A DNA stretch of 64,000 bases from JANMES01 sp038229715 (lineage in GTDB: Bacteria > Planctomycetota > Phycisphaerae > Tepidisphaerales > Tepidisphaeraceae): contig JBBROD010000012.1 of assembly GCA_038229715.1 (NCBI GenBank), positions 1 to 64,000 on the forward strand. The letters run 5' to 3'. A program made the translations under genes and the position numbers. The stretch's first letter is position 1. The number at the start of each line of letters is the position of its first letter. The notes beneath the pieces were generated by a model. It worked only from the letters and a program-made list of their open reading frames with translations. It searched no databases and had not been told where the DNA came from. This document shows positions 35,874 through 44,156 of this stretch, in pieces.

Positions 35874-36416
35874 ATGACTGAGTCCGCCGACGAAAAGCCG
35901 CACAAACCAGCCGACGATACCGAACAGGTTTACTACAGCGGCTCGCCACTGCTGCGAGCCGAGGTGGGGAAACTCGGCGTGTGGTGGCTGTGCGGGGTGG
36001 CGATCCTGGCGTTTCCGATCGTGTGGAAAAGCCTCAGCAAGAACGGCGAATGGCCCGGCGCGGTGCTGATCCTGGCGTGTCTGGTCGTCGCGGTGTTGGC
36101 GTTTGTGTTGCCAGTGCTGCTGCAAAAGACGGTCCGCTATCGCATCAGCAACTACCGCATCGACTACGAGCGCGGCCTGCTGAGCAAGAACATCGACACA
36201 TTGGAACTCTGGCATGTAGAGGACATCAAGTACCACCAATCGCTGATCGACCGAATCCTCAACACGGGCACGATCACGATCATCTCCCACGATCAGACCA
36301 CGCCGCAACTGGTCCTTCGCGGCCTGCCGAACCCGCGGCCTTTGTTTGAAACCCTCAAACAGCGCGTCATCGCCGTCAAACGGCAACGCGGCGTGATCAA
36401 GATGGACGTAGGATAG
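35874..36416 (+). CDS. Bacterial PH-domain membrane protein
   Basis: This 180-residue protein has two membrane helices (VWWLCGVAILAFPIVW and VLILACLVVAVLAFVLPVLL) followed by a bPH2 domain. The domain shows RYRISNYRIDYERGLLSK, LELWHVEDIKYHQSLIDRIL and GTITIISHD, the usual YdbS/bPH2 pattern. The start of the protein (YYSGSPLLRAEVGKLG) is also family-typical. It starts 7 bp after the EVE gene and is probably co-transcribed. The function of the family is not established. A strong hairpin follows the stop. Confidence 0.85.
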   Translation: MTESADEKPHKPADDTEQVYYSGSPLLRAEVGKLGVWWLCGVAILAFPIVWKSLSKNGEWPGAVLILACLVVAVLAFVLPVLLQKTVRYRISNYRIDYERGLLSKNIDTLELWHVEDIKYHQSLIDRILNTGTITIISHDQTTPQLVLRGLPNPRPLFETLKQRVIAVKRQRGVIKMDVG

Positions 36417-36431
36417 TTCGTATCGAAACAC

Positions 36432-36474
36432 GCCGCCTCGTAACACGGGCCTCCGGCCCGTGTTACGAGGCGGC
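36432..36474. repeat. 20-bp-stem palindrome, REP-like, possible bidirectional terminator
   Basis: Arms 36432-36451 and 36455-36474 are perfect reverse complements around a 3-nt TCC loop. The core CACGGGCCTCCGGCCCGTG is the same as in each arm of the repeat at 18155-18272. It lies at the meeting point of two convergent genes and overlaps the last codons of the minus-strand glycosyltransferase. It could end transcription from both sides, but no T run follows. Confidence 0.85.
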
Positions 36475-37524
36475 TAAATCGCCCCACGCTTGCTTCTGCT
36501 TGGTCTTGACGAACTCCGCCAATCGTTCGCCGTAAACGTTCGACCAACGGTTCCGCAGCAGCACATCGCTAAACATCTCAAACCCAGCCCGCCGGATGCG
36601 CTCACGCCGCTCGTCGTCGGCCAGCAGCGATTCGATCGTGCCGATCAAGTCTTCGGTCTTAGCGACCGCCCAATGCAGCCCGTCGCGCGGCGTGAGCGGG
36701 TTGAGCTTAAGCACCGGATGATCCTGTCGCAGCACCAAACAGTTGGCAGCGAAGAGTTCGCCGTCCTTCAAACACCACGGGCCGCGACCATTGAGCGAGA
36801 GACATACCTTGCTCGCACGGCTGATGCGCAGCATTTCGTCCATCGGCACGGTGGCGACTGACGCACTTGCATGGCCGGGCTGGGAGATGGTGAAGAATCG
36901 CTTGCGCGATTGGTAAGGCGTAAGCACCTCAAATGCTGCCGCCCGGTCGTCGCTTGTCGGCGCGCCGACGAACGACCAGTCGTATTCATGCGCCGGCAAG
37001 GCATCGGGCTGCAGCATCCGGCTGAACAGCACATCGCCCTCGAAATCGTCCTGAGTCGTGATATGAAACCGCGATCCGCCTAGTAACAACGGACACGACT
37101 GCACATGCACGTTCTCCGGTAACCGATTCAATTCACGATACTTTGTCGGCTCGTGAATCTGCAATTTGAGGTAGATCACCTGCAGATTGTGCTGTCGGAC
37201 GGCAAACCAGATCGGATCAGAAAGCCCCAGGAAATCGAACCGCCGGCCCTTATCATGGAAATCGACGACGATGCTGATCGGCGGCTTGTTCTCGCAAAAC
37301 AGCGGCTCGAATTGAGGATGCGTTGAAACAAAGACCGGAATCGCGTCCGTTGGCTTATCGGTGAACCGGCAGTGCGTTTGATTGACCAGTAAACAGCGAA
37401 CAAACTCCGCCTGCTTCACGTCAAGATTCACCGGAAATAGCCTGACCGCGGCAAGCATGTGGCGATCGACGAACTGCTCCACCACGGCTGGATGCACGGC
37501 GGGATAGCTGGCCATGACATCCAT
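36463..37524 (-). CDS. Glycosyltransferase-like protein (exostosin/GT1-like)
   Basis: This is 353 residues from the ATG at 37524 with GGAG upstream; the frame extends 19 codons further. The N-terminal half shows alternating strands and helices with VNLDVKQAEFVRCLLVN and ISIVVDFHDKG. The C-terminal half has the GT-B style block YDWSFVGAPTSDDR, MLRISRASKVCLSLNGRGPW, CLKDGELFAANCLVL and a final helix with DDERRERIRRAGFEMF. These resemble the donor-binding half of exostosin-like and GT1 enzymes. There is no signal peptide. It is the first of several glycosyltransferase genes here and is divergent from the GT2 at 37584. Donor and acceptor are unknown. The last codons run into the palindrome at 36432-36474. 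Confidence 0.6.
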   Translation of the reverse strand: MDVMASYPAVHPAVVEQFVDRHMLAAVRLFPVNLDVKQAEFVRCLLVNQTHCRFTDKPTDAIPVFVSTHPQFEPLFCENKPPISIVVDFHDKGRRFDFLGLSDPIWFAVRQHNLQVIYLKLQIHEPTKYRELNRLPENVHVQSCPLLLGGSRFHITTQDDFEGDVLFSRMLQPDALPAHEYDWSFVGAPTSDDRAAAFEVLTPYQSRKRFFTISQPGHASASVATVPMDEMLRISRASKVCLSLNGRGPWCLKDGELFAANCLVLRQDHPVLKLNPLTPRDGLHWAVAKTEDLIGTIESLLADDERRERIRRAGFEMFSDVLLRNRWSNVYGERLAEFVKTKQKQAWGDLAAS

Positions 37525-37583
37525 TCTGCTCCGTCCGCGATTGTATCGCAACCGAGATTGCCGATGATGCAAGCGGTACACCG

Positions 37584-38465
37584 ATGAGCGAAAAGGTTTG
37601 CGTAGTCCTGGTCACGTACAACCGCCTGCCTCTGTTGCGGGAGAGCTTGGCTGCGCTGGCGCACAGCACACGACAGGTCGATCAGATCGTCGTCATCGAC
37701 AACCAATCCACCGATGGCACCGGTGAAACCTTGGCGACCGAATTTGCTCACGTGCACGTGATCACGCCTTCCAAAAACGTCGGCTGCGCCGGCGGGAACT
37801 GGCTGGGCATTCGATGGGCGCATGAAAACGGATTTGATTGGATCTGGACGCTGGACGACGACTCGATCGCCGCGACGGACGCGTTGGAACAGCTTTTTTC
37901 CGCTCGCGAACGCTTCGCCGACCCCAAGCCCAACCTGCTGGCAAGCAAAGTTGTTTGGACGGACGGCTCGCTGCATCCGATGAACATCCAAAAACCCAAG
38001 CTTTACAACGCTGATCAGCAGTTTATGGCTGCTCAGCACGGAACGATGTCTATCCGTTTCACTTCATTCGTTTCCATGCTGATTCACCGTTCGCTTGTCG
38101 ACCGGTTCGGCCTGCCCGTCGCGGGCTATTTTCTGTGGAACGACGACGTCGAGTATTCTGCGAGGATGCTACGAAGCGAACTAGGCGTACTCGTACCTGC
38201 GAGCGTCGTCTGTCATAAGACGACTTTGAAACACGTTCCTTCCACCAGCAGCCCGGAGAAGTATTTCTACGAAATCCGCAACAAACTTTGGATCATCCGC
38301 CTGAGCAACGCTTTTACCACCGACGAGAAGTGGTGGATGTTCAAATCCCTCTGTCGCCGCACGTGGCATCACGTGTATGACAATCGTTTCAGGGTGACCG
38401 TACTGACGGCCGTCTTAAACGGAGTGTGGGAAGCGATGACGAAATCGCCTCGCAAGTCGCTGTAG
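37584..38465 (+). CDS. Family 2 glycosyltransferase
   Basis: This 293-residue GT-A enzyme starts VCVVLVTYNRLPLLRESL. It has IVVIDNQSTDGTGETLA, the nucleotide-binding region, and the DxD-type metal motif in IWTLDDDSIAATDALE. WNDDVEYSARM is the acceptor-side ED-like motif. The layout matches GlfT2/rhamnosyltransferase-like GT2 enzymes that add sugars to a surface polysaccharide. It is cytoplasmic or membrane-associated without a membrane helix. It lies in the glycan block and points away from its neighbour at 37524. The sugar specificity is not shown. Confidence 0.88.
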   Translation: MSEKVCVVLVTYNRLPLLRESLAALAHSTRQVDQIVVIDNQSTDGTGETLATEFAHVHVITPSKNVGCAGGNWLGIRWAHENGFDWIWTLDDDSIAATDALEQLFSARERFADPKPNLLASKVVWTDGSLHPMNIQKPKLYNADQQFMAAQHGTMSIRFTSFVSMLIHRSLVDRFGLPVAGYFLWNDDVEYSARMLRSELGVLVPASVVCHKTTLKHVPSTSSPEKYFYEIRNKLWIIRLSNAFTTDEKWWMFKSLCRRTWHHVYDNRFRVTVLTAVLNGVWEAMTKSPRKSL

Positions 38466-38482
38466 AGTGGGCATCGCTAACC

Positions 38483-39679
38483 TTACGCAGCCATTGACTT
38501 GGGCAGTACATTTCCGATCAACCGGGGCTGCCACAGCCGCAGAATCGGGCCGTTGAATTTGCGTCGCAATGCTTCCATCCGTATATCGATTTGGGCGGGG
38601 TTGATGTTCGACATCACAATGCCATCGATCGATTCTGAAACGACTTGCGCCCGCGGCACGATCGGCACGCCGCGGTAGATCAGGCCCCAGTAGGCGGGGT
38701 TGTCGTCGATGATCGATTCGACAGTTACGCCCGCCCGTGCACAGGCGTTCATCGTGGCGAACAGGTTTTTGCTGAAATCCGCCACGCACACCCGGCGGAT
38801 GTTCTGCCGGCTCGCCCAGGCGTCGACCATGTCAGTCTGCTTCTGGAACTGGAAAATCCGCTCGATCGCGACATCGCTAATCGTCTGCCGGCCGCGGAGC
38901 ATTTCTTTGATCGCCCATACTTTGGCTTCGCGCAAACCCTTTTTGGCGGCCCGGCCGTGTTCGGCCTGTCTGGCGATGGCGGAGTACCGCTGCGTCCAAT
39001 CCTCACGGTACGCGCGCCGAAGCTGTCTGGGCAAGAACCGCTCAGCAACGATCAGGTTATTGCGGATGTCCATCCGGTGCACCGTTTCCGACGCCCTGCC
39101 CGGCCCGTTGACCTTATCGTGGCGGAAGACGATGTCCTCAAACCGCTCAATACGGTAGCCGGCGCCCCAGATTCGGAAACTTAATTCGTATTCCTCGGCT
39201 TGGCGGAAAAATTCCGGTGCAAACCCGCCGACCTTTTGCAGAACTGAAGCGCGAAAGCAAGTTGCCCCGCCGAGCAGAACGGTTGGAAACGCGGGGCCCT
39301 CCGGCGTGCCGTCGGGAAGCTCGACGCGCGCCACCAATGCCGCCACGTCAGGCTGGCCGTCCATATAGCCGAGCATGTGCTCGACGGCCTCGGGGTTGGC
39401 TGGGTAGCTGTCGTCGTCGAGGCAGATGAAATACTCCCCGGTTGCTTTGGCGAAGGCGTGATTGCGCGCTGGCATGCCGATATTCTCGCTCAGCCGGACG
39501 TAGTTCACGTCGGGATACTCGGCTGTCATCATCACGTCCGTGCCGTCGCTGCTGGCGTTGTCGATGACCCACACGTCCCACTCGCCGGATGCGATCGGCG
39601 TGCGACTGGGGAGCAGATCGAGCGTGCGCTTCAGCGTGTCGCGGCGGTTGTACGAAATGATGACGTAGGACAATCGCAT
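38483..39679 (-). CDS. Family 2 glycosyltransferase with C-terminal extension
   Basis: This 398-residue protein has a GT-A domain in the first 230 residues: LSYVIISYNRRDTLKRTL, VWVIDNASSDGTDVM, and the DxD-type motif in FICLDDDSYPANPE. FRQAEEYELSFRIWGAG supplies the acceptor-site acidic residues. The last 110 residues form a Rossmann-like block (VCVADFSKNLFATMNACARAG, IIDDNPAYWGLIYRGVPIV) similar to the C-terminal nucleotide-binding-like units found in some sugar-modifying proteins. GAGGAG precedes the ATG, and it starts 9 bp after the end of the 39689-42004 gene, so the two form an operon. The substrate is unknown. Confidence 0.85.
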   Translation of the reverse strand: MRLSYVIISYNRRDTLKRTLDLLPSRTPIASGEWDVWVIDNASSDGTDVMMTAEYPDVNYVRLSENIGMPARNHAFAKATGEYFICLDDDSYPANPEAVEHMLGYMDGQPDVAALVARVELPDGTPEGPAFPTVLLGGATCFRASVLQKVGGFAPEFFRQAEEYELSFRIWGAGYRIERFEDIVFRHDKVNGPGRASETVHRMDIRNNLIVAERFLPRQLRRAYREDWTQRYSAIARQAEHGRAAKKGLREAKVWAIKEMLRGRQTISDVAIERIFQFQKQTDMVDAWASRQNIRRVCVADFSKNLFATMNACARAGVTVESIIDDNPAYWGLIYRGVPIVPRAQVVSESIDGIVMSNINPAQIDIRMEALRRKFNGPILRLWQPRLIGNVLPKSMAA

Positions 39680-39688
39680 AATGTCTCC

Positions 39689-42004
39689 TCAGGCCGCGCG
39701 GGCTTGACCGGGGTTCGGCTCTGTTGCGAGCAGACGGGCGATGGTTCGCGTCGCGCGGTCGAGCCCGGCTTTGTAACTCAGCCGGCTTTGCGTGTTCTGT
39801 CGCTGCTCGCTGGAAATGTCGTACCGAAGTTGCGGATTGTTGATGAACCGCTTGATCGACGTTTCCAACGACGCGCGACTATCGAATAGCACGTCGGCCA
39901 ACCTCGGCAGGCTGACCGATTGTGGAATGAGCGTTCCGCCCCGCTGCCAGTCTCTCACCATACCGATCGGATCGACCTGCTCGGACAGGCAGGCGCAGCG
40001 CGCCAAAGTCGCTTCGAGCGCCTCACGGTGTTGCTCCTTGATCGCCTGCCGAGCTTGCACAACATTGCAGATGCTGGAATCCAGATGCCTGTCGACGAAG
40101 TTCAAAAGATCCTGCGTAAGATGATTGAACGGATTATCGCGGATCAGAAAGAACCCGCCGGCAAATAGGCCGCTCAGCAATCGCGCGTGTGAAAAGCAGG
40201 CGTGCGGTTCGAGTTGCAAATTGATCTTCGATCGACGGGTCAGTAGTTCCAGTTCTTCGCCGGCTTTGACACTCCCGCGAGCGTACGGCGCAAGGGCCGG
40301 ATGGTTTTCCCAGCCGCGGCCGTACAGAGCCAATTGCAATCCCATGGACTTGGCGAGTTCCGCGGTCCAAAGCAATGATTGATGTCGGTACAGCGTGTTA
40401 TTCAGTCGGTCGAACAGCGCATTCACCACCTGATCTTTAGCCGGCGGGCTGCTGATGTTGATTCCCATCGTGCGCTCGCATTCAAGGAGAATCTGCCGGA
40501 CGTCGTAGTACGTCGAAACCGTCTGCCCGGCGGCATAGCAGTCCATGATTTTGCCGCAGGTGAGTTCAATCAGCGATTTGAGCGCCGGCGGGTTGCTGTA
40601 TTTGGCTAGCAGTTCGTTGACCACTGCGCCGGCAGGTTTTGACCAGTTGGAGACGTACACGATGTCGTCCCCGTCGCTGGTCCACTCGGTCGGCCGCATG
40701 GGAACTCGCGAGAGTTGCGGGAGATCGACGATCTGCCTGCGCGGATAGCCGTGCTGTTGCACGAATAGTGATCCCATGCCCGACAGCACGAAATCTCGCA
40801 TCGTCACGTTCGCGCCCGCAGTTGCCTTGCACAGGTTGGGCAGATGATCCTGAATCCAACACGCGAACGGCAACTGCGGCGGGAAAAGTCCGCCGTGCTC
40901 GTGGCGCAGGTGATCGATTTGGAAGACAAAATCCGGCTTAAAATCCGCCAGCATTTTACGAATGTACGCGCCGCTGCAACGCTGCCAGTCCGAAGGTTCA
41001 ATGACGGTGGCGGCCTCCCAGCCGAGCTGGCCGAATGCCTGGGCGGCATCCTTTGTGGAATACTGCACGACGGTCGAAAACCGCGTCGTAATCATCAGCA
41101 CGCGCGGCTGGCGATCCGGAAAGCTGCCGAACGCCTTGATCCAATGCTCGTCGGGGACATTCGCGTAAAACGCTTCAACCTCGGCCTTGCGCGCGAGGTC
41201 GGCGGCGGAGAGCTTGCTCTGCACCATCTGTAAGCCGGCACTAATCCTCGGTGCGTCCGTTCCCTGGTTGATCATCGTCTCCGGCAGCGGCGTGAGTAGC
41301 TCGTCGAGCACCTCTGATTCGTACGCCTGCTGCCAATCCGGACCGACGAACCAACGAAACCGCGGCTGCTGAATCGGGCCGTTGTCGGCAGTGTAATCGT
41401 GAACCATCAGGTTCAGCATCACTACCTGCGCTTTGGGCTCGATGATGTGAACCGGGTGCTGCATCGTCAGAAACAGCGCCGGCGGCTTCAAGGCGAGTGT
41501 GTTGATTAGGTAGCCGTCGCCCATGCCGCACAGCGCGATCGGGATTCCGCCTGCGATTTCAGTCTTGAGCCGGGCGAACATCGCCGACGCACCTTGCTGC
41601 GGATTGTCGTTGACCGAATAGCTCGTCGCATGTCCGGGGCGATCCGTAAAGTGGATGGTTGGCAATCCCGTGGCCGACGCAACGATGCTCATCCTGGGAT
41701 CGTTCGGCGCTGCCATCACCGCCGCGTAAACCGCCGGGCGGTATTGCTGAAGGGCAACCAGGTTTCGCGAAATATTGTATTGAAGCTCGCAAGCCACGTC
41801 GCGCTGCGCCATTCTCCCCAGCGCGCCCCGGGCGATCAGCCAACGCTTGGTTTGAATCGCCAGGCTTGCTATCTCTCGCAATGCCGCTTCGCAATCGTCC
41901 GGCGCGCGCGTGGAAAGAATCGAATCGACCACAGCTTCTTCCCCGCGCGCAAAAGCCGACTCGAGCGAACCAACGAGCGCGGCCAATGGCGAGGTGTCGA
42001 TCAT
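39689..42004 (-). CDS. Large glycosyltransferase-like protein with CgeB-type C-terminal half
   Basis: This is 771 residues from an ATG at 42004 preceded by AAAGAGC; an in-frame ATG ten codons earlier (42034) has no clear ribosome-binding site. The N-terminal half (to about 290) includes GIPIALCGMGDGYLINTL and AQVVMLNLMVHDYTAD, like the sugar-nucleotide/MAF-type Rossmann units of flagellin and surface glycosylation proteins. From about residue 300 a GT-B-like half follows: RVLMITTRFSTVVQYST, FVFQIDHLRHEHGG and INLQLEPHACFSHARLLSGL, then FFLIRDNPFNHL, the CgeB/GT1 style donor site. It is probably a cytoplasmic enzyme acting on a surface glycan or glycoprotein. It is first in an operon with the GT2 at 38483. 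Confidence 0.6.
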   Translation of the reverse strand: MIDTSPLAALVGSLESAFARGEEAVVDSILSTRAPDDCEAALREIASLAIQTKRWLIARGALGRMAQRDVACELQYNISRNLVALQQYRPAVYAAVMAAPNDPRMSIVASATGLPTIHFTDRPGHATSYSVNDNPQQGASAMFARLKTEIAGGIPIALCGMGDGYLINTLALKPPALFLTMQHPVHIIEPKAQVVMLNLMVHDYTADNGPIQQPRFRWFVGPDWQQAYESEVLDELLTPLPETMINQGTDAPRISAGLQMVQSKLSAADLARKAEVEAFYANVPDEHWIKAFGSFPDRQPRVLMITTRFSTVVQYSTKDAAQAFGQLGWEAATVIEPSDWQRCSGAYIRKMLADFKPDFVFQIDHLRHEHGGLFPPQLPFACWIQDHLPNLCKATAGANVTMRDFVLSGMGSLFVQQHGYPRRQIVDLPQLSRVPMRPTEWTSDGDDIVYVSNWSKPAGAVVNELLAKYSNPPALKSLIELTCGKIMDCYAAGQTVSTYYDVRQILLECERTMGINISSPPAKDQVVNALFDRLNNTLYRHQSLLWTAELAKSMGLQLALYGRGWENHPALAPYARGSVKAGEELELLTRRSKINLQLEPHACFSHARLLSGLFAGGFFLIRDNPFNHLTQDLLNFVDRHLDSSICNVVQARQAIKEQHREALEATLARCACLSEQVDPIGMVRDWQRGGTLIPQSVSLPRLADVLFDSRASLETSIKRFINNPQLRYDISSEQRQNTQSRLSYKAGLDRATRTIARLLATEPNPGQARAA

Positions 42005-42119
42005 TTGCTCTTTTATCGGACACCAGACCCGCATTTGGTGAGAGAAAACGCTGATTTGATTGTTGCTGGGTCCGATAAAAATTCACCCTCCGTAGTGTTT
42101 TTGGCCGATCTATCACACC

Positions 42120-43676
42120 ATGCCTAGCCCTCGTAAGGTTTGTACGTTGAAGCAGATGCTGTCGATCCGAGCAGACGCCAAAACCGCCGGGCGGACGGTG
42201 GTTCACTGTCACGGCTGTTTCGATATCGTTCACCCCGGGCACATCGCGCACCTGCAGTTCGCCAAATCGCTCGGCGATATGCTCGTGGTGACGATCAGCA
42301 GCGATGCGAACGTAAACAAAGGCGTCAACCGCCCGCTAATCCCCGATGACCTCCGCGCCGCCAGCGTGGCGGCGCTGGAATGCGTCGACTTAGTCTACAT
42401 CAACCCGCACCCCACCGCGATCGAACTGCTGGAAGCCCTCAAGCCTGATGTGTACGTCAAAGGCAAGGAATACGAAAAGCACCACGATCCCCGCTTCGCC
42501 GCCGAGCGCGAAATGGTAATGAAGCACGGCGGGCGAGTGACCTTCACCAGCGGCGAGGTGGTTTACTCCTCTACCGCCCTGATCGGCACGCTGAATAACG
42601 ATACGCGATTCAACGACGAGAAGATCGTCCGCTATTGCGATCGGTACGACATCACCGCGCCCAGCATCGTGAATCTGGTGCAGCGGTTCCGTGGGAAGAA
42701 GGTCGTCGTGATCGGCGATTACATCCTCGACCGCTACCACTTCTGCGACGCCACCGGCGTTGCCAGCGAAGGCCCGATGATGACCCTACGCTCACTGCAG
42801 GACAAGGACTACGACGGCGGAGCTGGAGTCATCGCTTTGCACCTGGCGGGGCTGGGGGCCGAGCCGGTGCTGGTCACGGGGCTGGCGGATGACGATGCGT
42901 CGCGGCAAGTGCAGATGCGACTGCAATCCGCCGGCGTGGACGTGCAGGCGCTGCTCTATCGCCGCCAGTTGATCGCCAAGCATCGGTATCTGGTGGATCA
43001 AACCAAACTGTTCAAGGTGGACGACGGCACGATCGCACCGCTGGATTCCTCCAGCGAACCCCAGGCGGCGGCGAAAATCTTCGAGGCGGCCGACGGCGCA
43101 GCGGCGGTCATCTTCGCCGATTTCGGCTATGGCCTCATCACCACTGGCTTGCTCGACCGCATTTTGCACACGTTGCGTGCGACCGTTCCGGTGATCACCG
43201 CCGATGTAAGCGGCAAGCAGTCGAACCTGTTGCAATTCAAGGACGTAGACCTGCTTTGCCCGACCGAACGCGAGGTCCGTGAAACACTTCACGATTTTTC
43301 CAGCGGGCTTGGAGCCGTGGTGTGGAACTTATTGGCGCAAACCGGAGCGCGTCAGGCCATGATCACGCTCGGCAAGCAGGGATTGGTTACGTTCGATCAC
43401 GCCGAGGGAACCGCCAAGACCGAGCGCCTTCGCAGCGAATACGTCCCTGCCCTCACCACTAATGCGATCGACCCCATGGGCTGCGGCGACGCATTGCTCG
43501 CGACCGCCTCCCTCACACTAGCAGCCGGTGGATCGCTTCAAGCGGCAGCGCTGCTGGGATCGCTGGCGGCTTCGATCGAAGCGGGGCAGATCGGCAATCA
43601 TCCGATCGATGCCGAGTCGTTGCTCGCGCGCGCAAACATTATCGGCGCGCAAAGCGTCACTCGCCTGGCGATATGA
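42120..43676 (+). CDS. Heptose-type nucleotidyltransferase/PfkB kinase fusion, domains in reversed order
   Basis: This 518-residue bifunctional protein probably makes an activated ADP-heptose-like sugar for surface glycans. Residues 25-160 are a cytidylyltransferase-like domain with HGCFDIVHPGHIAHL (the HxGH site at 38-41) and EVVYSSTALIG. Residues about 198-515 are a PfkB-family sugar kinase (KVVVIGDYILDRYHF) ending with the catalytic block DPMGCGDALLA (Asp457). In E. coli HldE the kinase comes first and the adenylyltransferase second; here the order is the opposite. The usual GAGD reads GCGD. It sits beside four glycosyltransferase genes, which supports a role in surface polysaccharide synthesis. 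No GmhA, GmhB or HldD gene is in the window, so heptose is an inference. The start has no strong ribosome-binding site. Confidence 0.82.
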   Translation: MPSPRKVCTLKQMLSIRADAKTAGRTVVHCHGCFDIVHPGHIAHLQFAKSLGDMLVVTISSDANVNKGVNRPLIPDDLRAASVAALECVDLVYINPHPTAIELLEALKPDVYVKGKEYEKHHDPRFAAEREMVMKHGGRVTFTSGEVVYSSTALIGTLNNDTRFNDEKIVRYCDRYDITAPSIVNLVQRFRGKKVVVIGDYILDRYHFCDATGVASEGPMMTLRSLQDKDYDGGAGVIALHLAGLGAEPVLVTGLADDDASRQVQMRLQSAGVDVQALLYRRQLIAKHRYLVDQTKLFKVDDGTIAPLDSSSEPQAAAKIFEAADGAAAVIFADFGYGLITTGLLDRILHTLRATVPVITADVSGKQSNLLQFKDVDLLCPTEREVRETLHDFSSGLGAVVWNLLAQTGARQAMITLGKQGLVTFDHAEGTAKTERLRSEYVPALTTNAIDPMGCGDALLATASLTLAAGGSLQAAALLGSLAASIEAGQIGNHPIDAESLLARANIIGAQSVTRLAI

Positions 43677-43684
43677 AAGAAGAA

Positions 43685-43740
43685 TGCTGAGTGCCTAGTC
43701 GTTTTCAACTCAGCACTCAGCACTTAGTCCTCAGCACTCA
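43685..43740. repeat. CTCAGCACT-type short repeats between convergent genes
   Basis: CTCAGCACT occurs three times in 40 bp, and TGCTGAGT (43685-43692) is inverted against ACTCAGCA (43708-43715). It resembles the degenerate intergenic repeat TGAGTGCTGAG common in many bacterial genomes. It has no regular spacers and is not a CRISPR. Confidence 0.6.
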
Positions 43741-43744
43741 ATAG

Positions 43745-44062
43745 CTACTTCTTCTGTCCCGGCTGAACAGGGATTTCGCCGAACTGTTGTTCGAAGCGTT
43801 TCACCAGCTGACTCAGCGAAAGGCTGAGGCGCTTAACGCTGGTGTAGCTCATGATGACGCGATCGGTCACCTTGAACAGCAGTTGCGGAGTGGTTTGCTG
43901 CGGGTTGGGGTCAGGCATATTGAAGCCGAAATCGACAACAACCTCTTCCGCAGTCGTGTGGATGCGGTAGGCGTTTGAGAAAATCGTCTTCAGTTCGCGC
44001 TCGTCGAGCGTAACGCGAACCTGTTGTTGATCGGCAGCAGCAGCGGGAGTTTCCTCGGCCAT
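43745..44062 (-). CDS. DUF3467 protein
   Basis: This 105-residue protein starts with an Ala/Glu/Gln-rich segment, then VRVTLDERELKTIFSNAYRI, EEVVVDFGFNMPDP, LLFKVTDRVIMSYTSVKRL and a final amphipathic helix SLSQLVKRFEQQFG. This matches DUF3467, a small beta-rich domain with no established function. AAAGGA lies before the ATG. There is no signal peptide, so it is cytoplasmic. It stands alone between convergent and divergent neighbours, so context gives no clue. Confidence 0.85.
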   Translation of the reverse strand: MAEETPAAAADQQQVRVTLDERELKTIFSNAYRIHTTAEEVVVDFGFNMPDPNPQQTTPQLLFKVTDRVIMSYTSVKRLSLSLSQLVKRFEQQFGEIPVQPGQKK

Positions 44063-44156
44063 CGTACGGTCCTTTCATTGGAGTTAATTCGGGCCGTTGA
44101 TTGTGCCCACTTTTTTAGGCTTGTCCACTTTACGAGGGTGTGAAACAATAGCGGGC

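Noticed and set aside
43685..43740. CRISPR-like short repeats
   Set aside because: Repeats of 9 bp without regular spacers, typical of intergenic low-complexity repeats.
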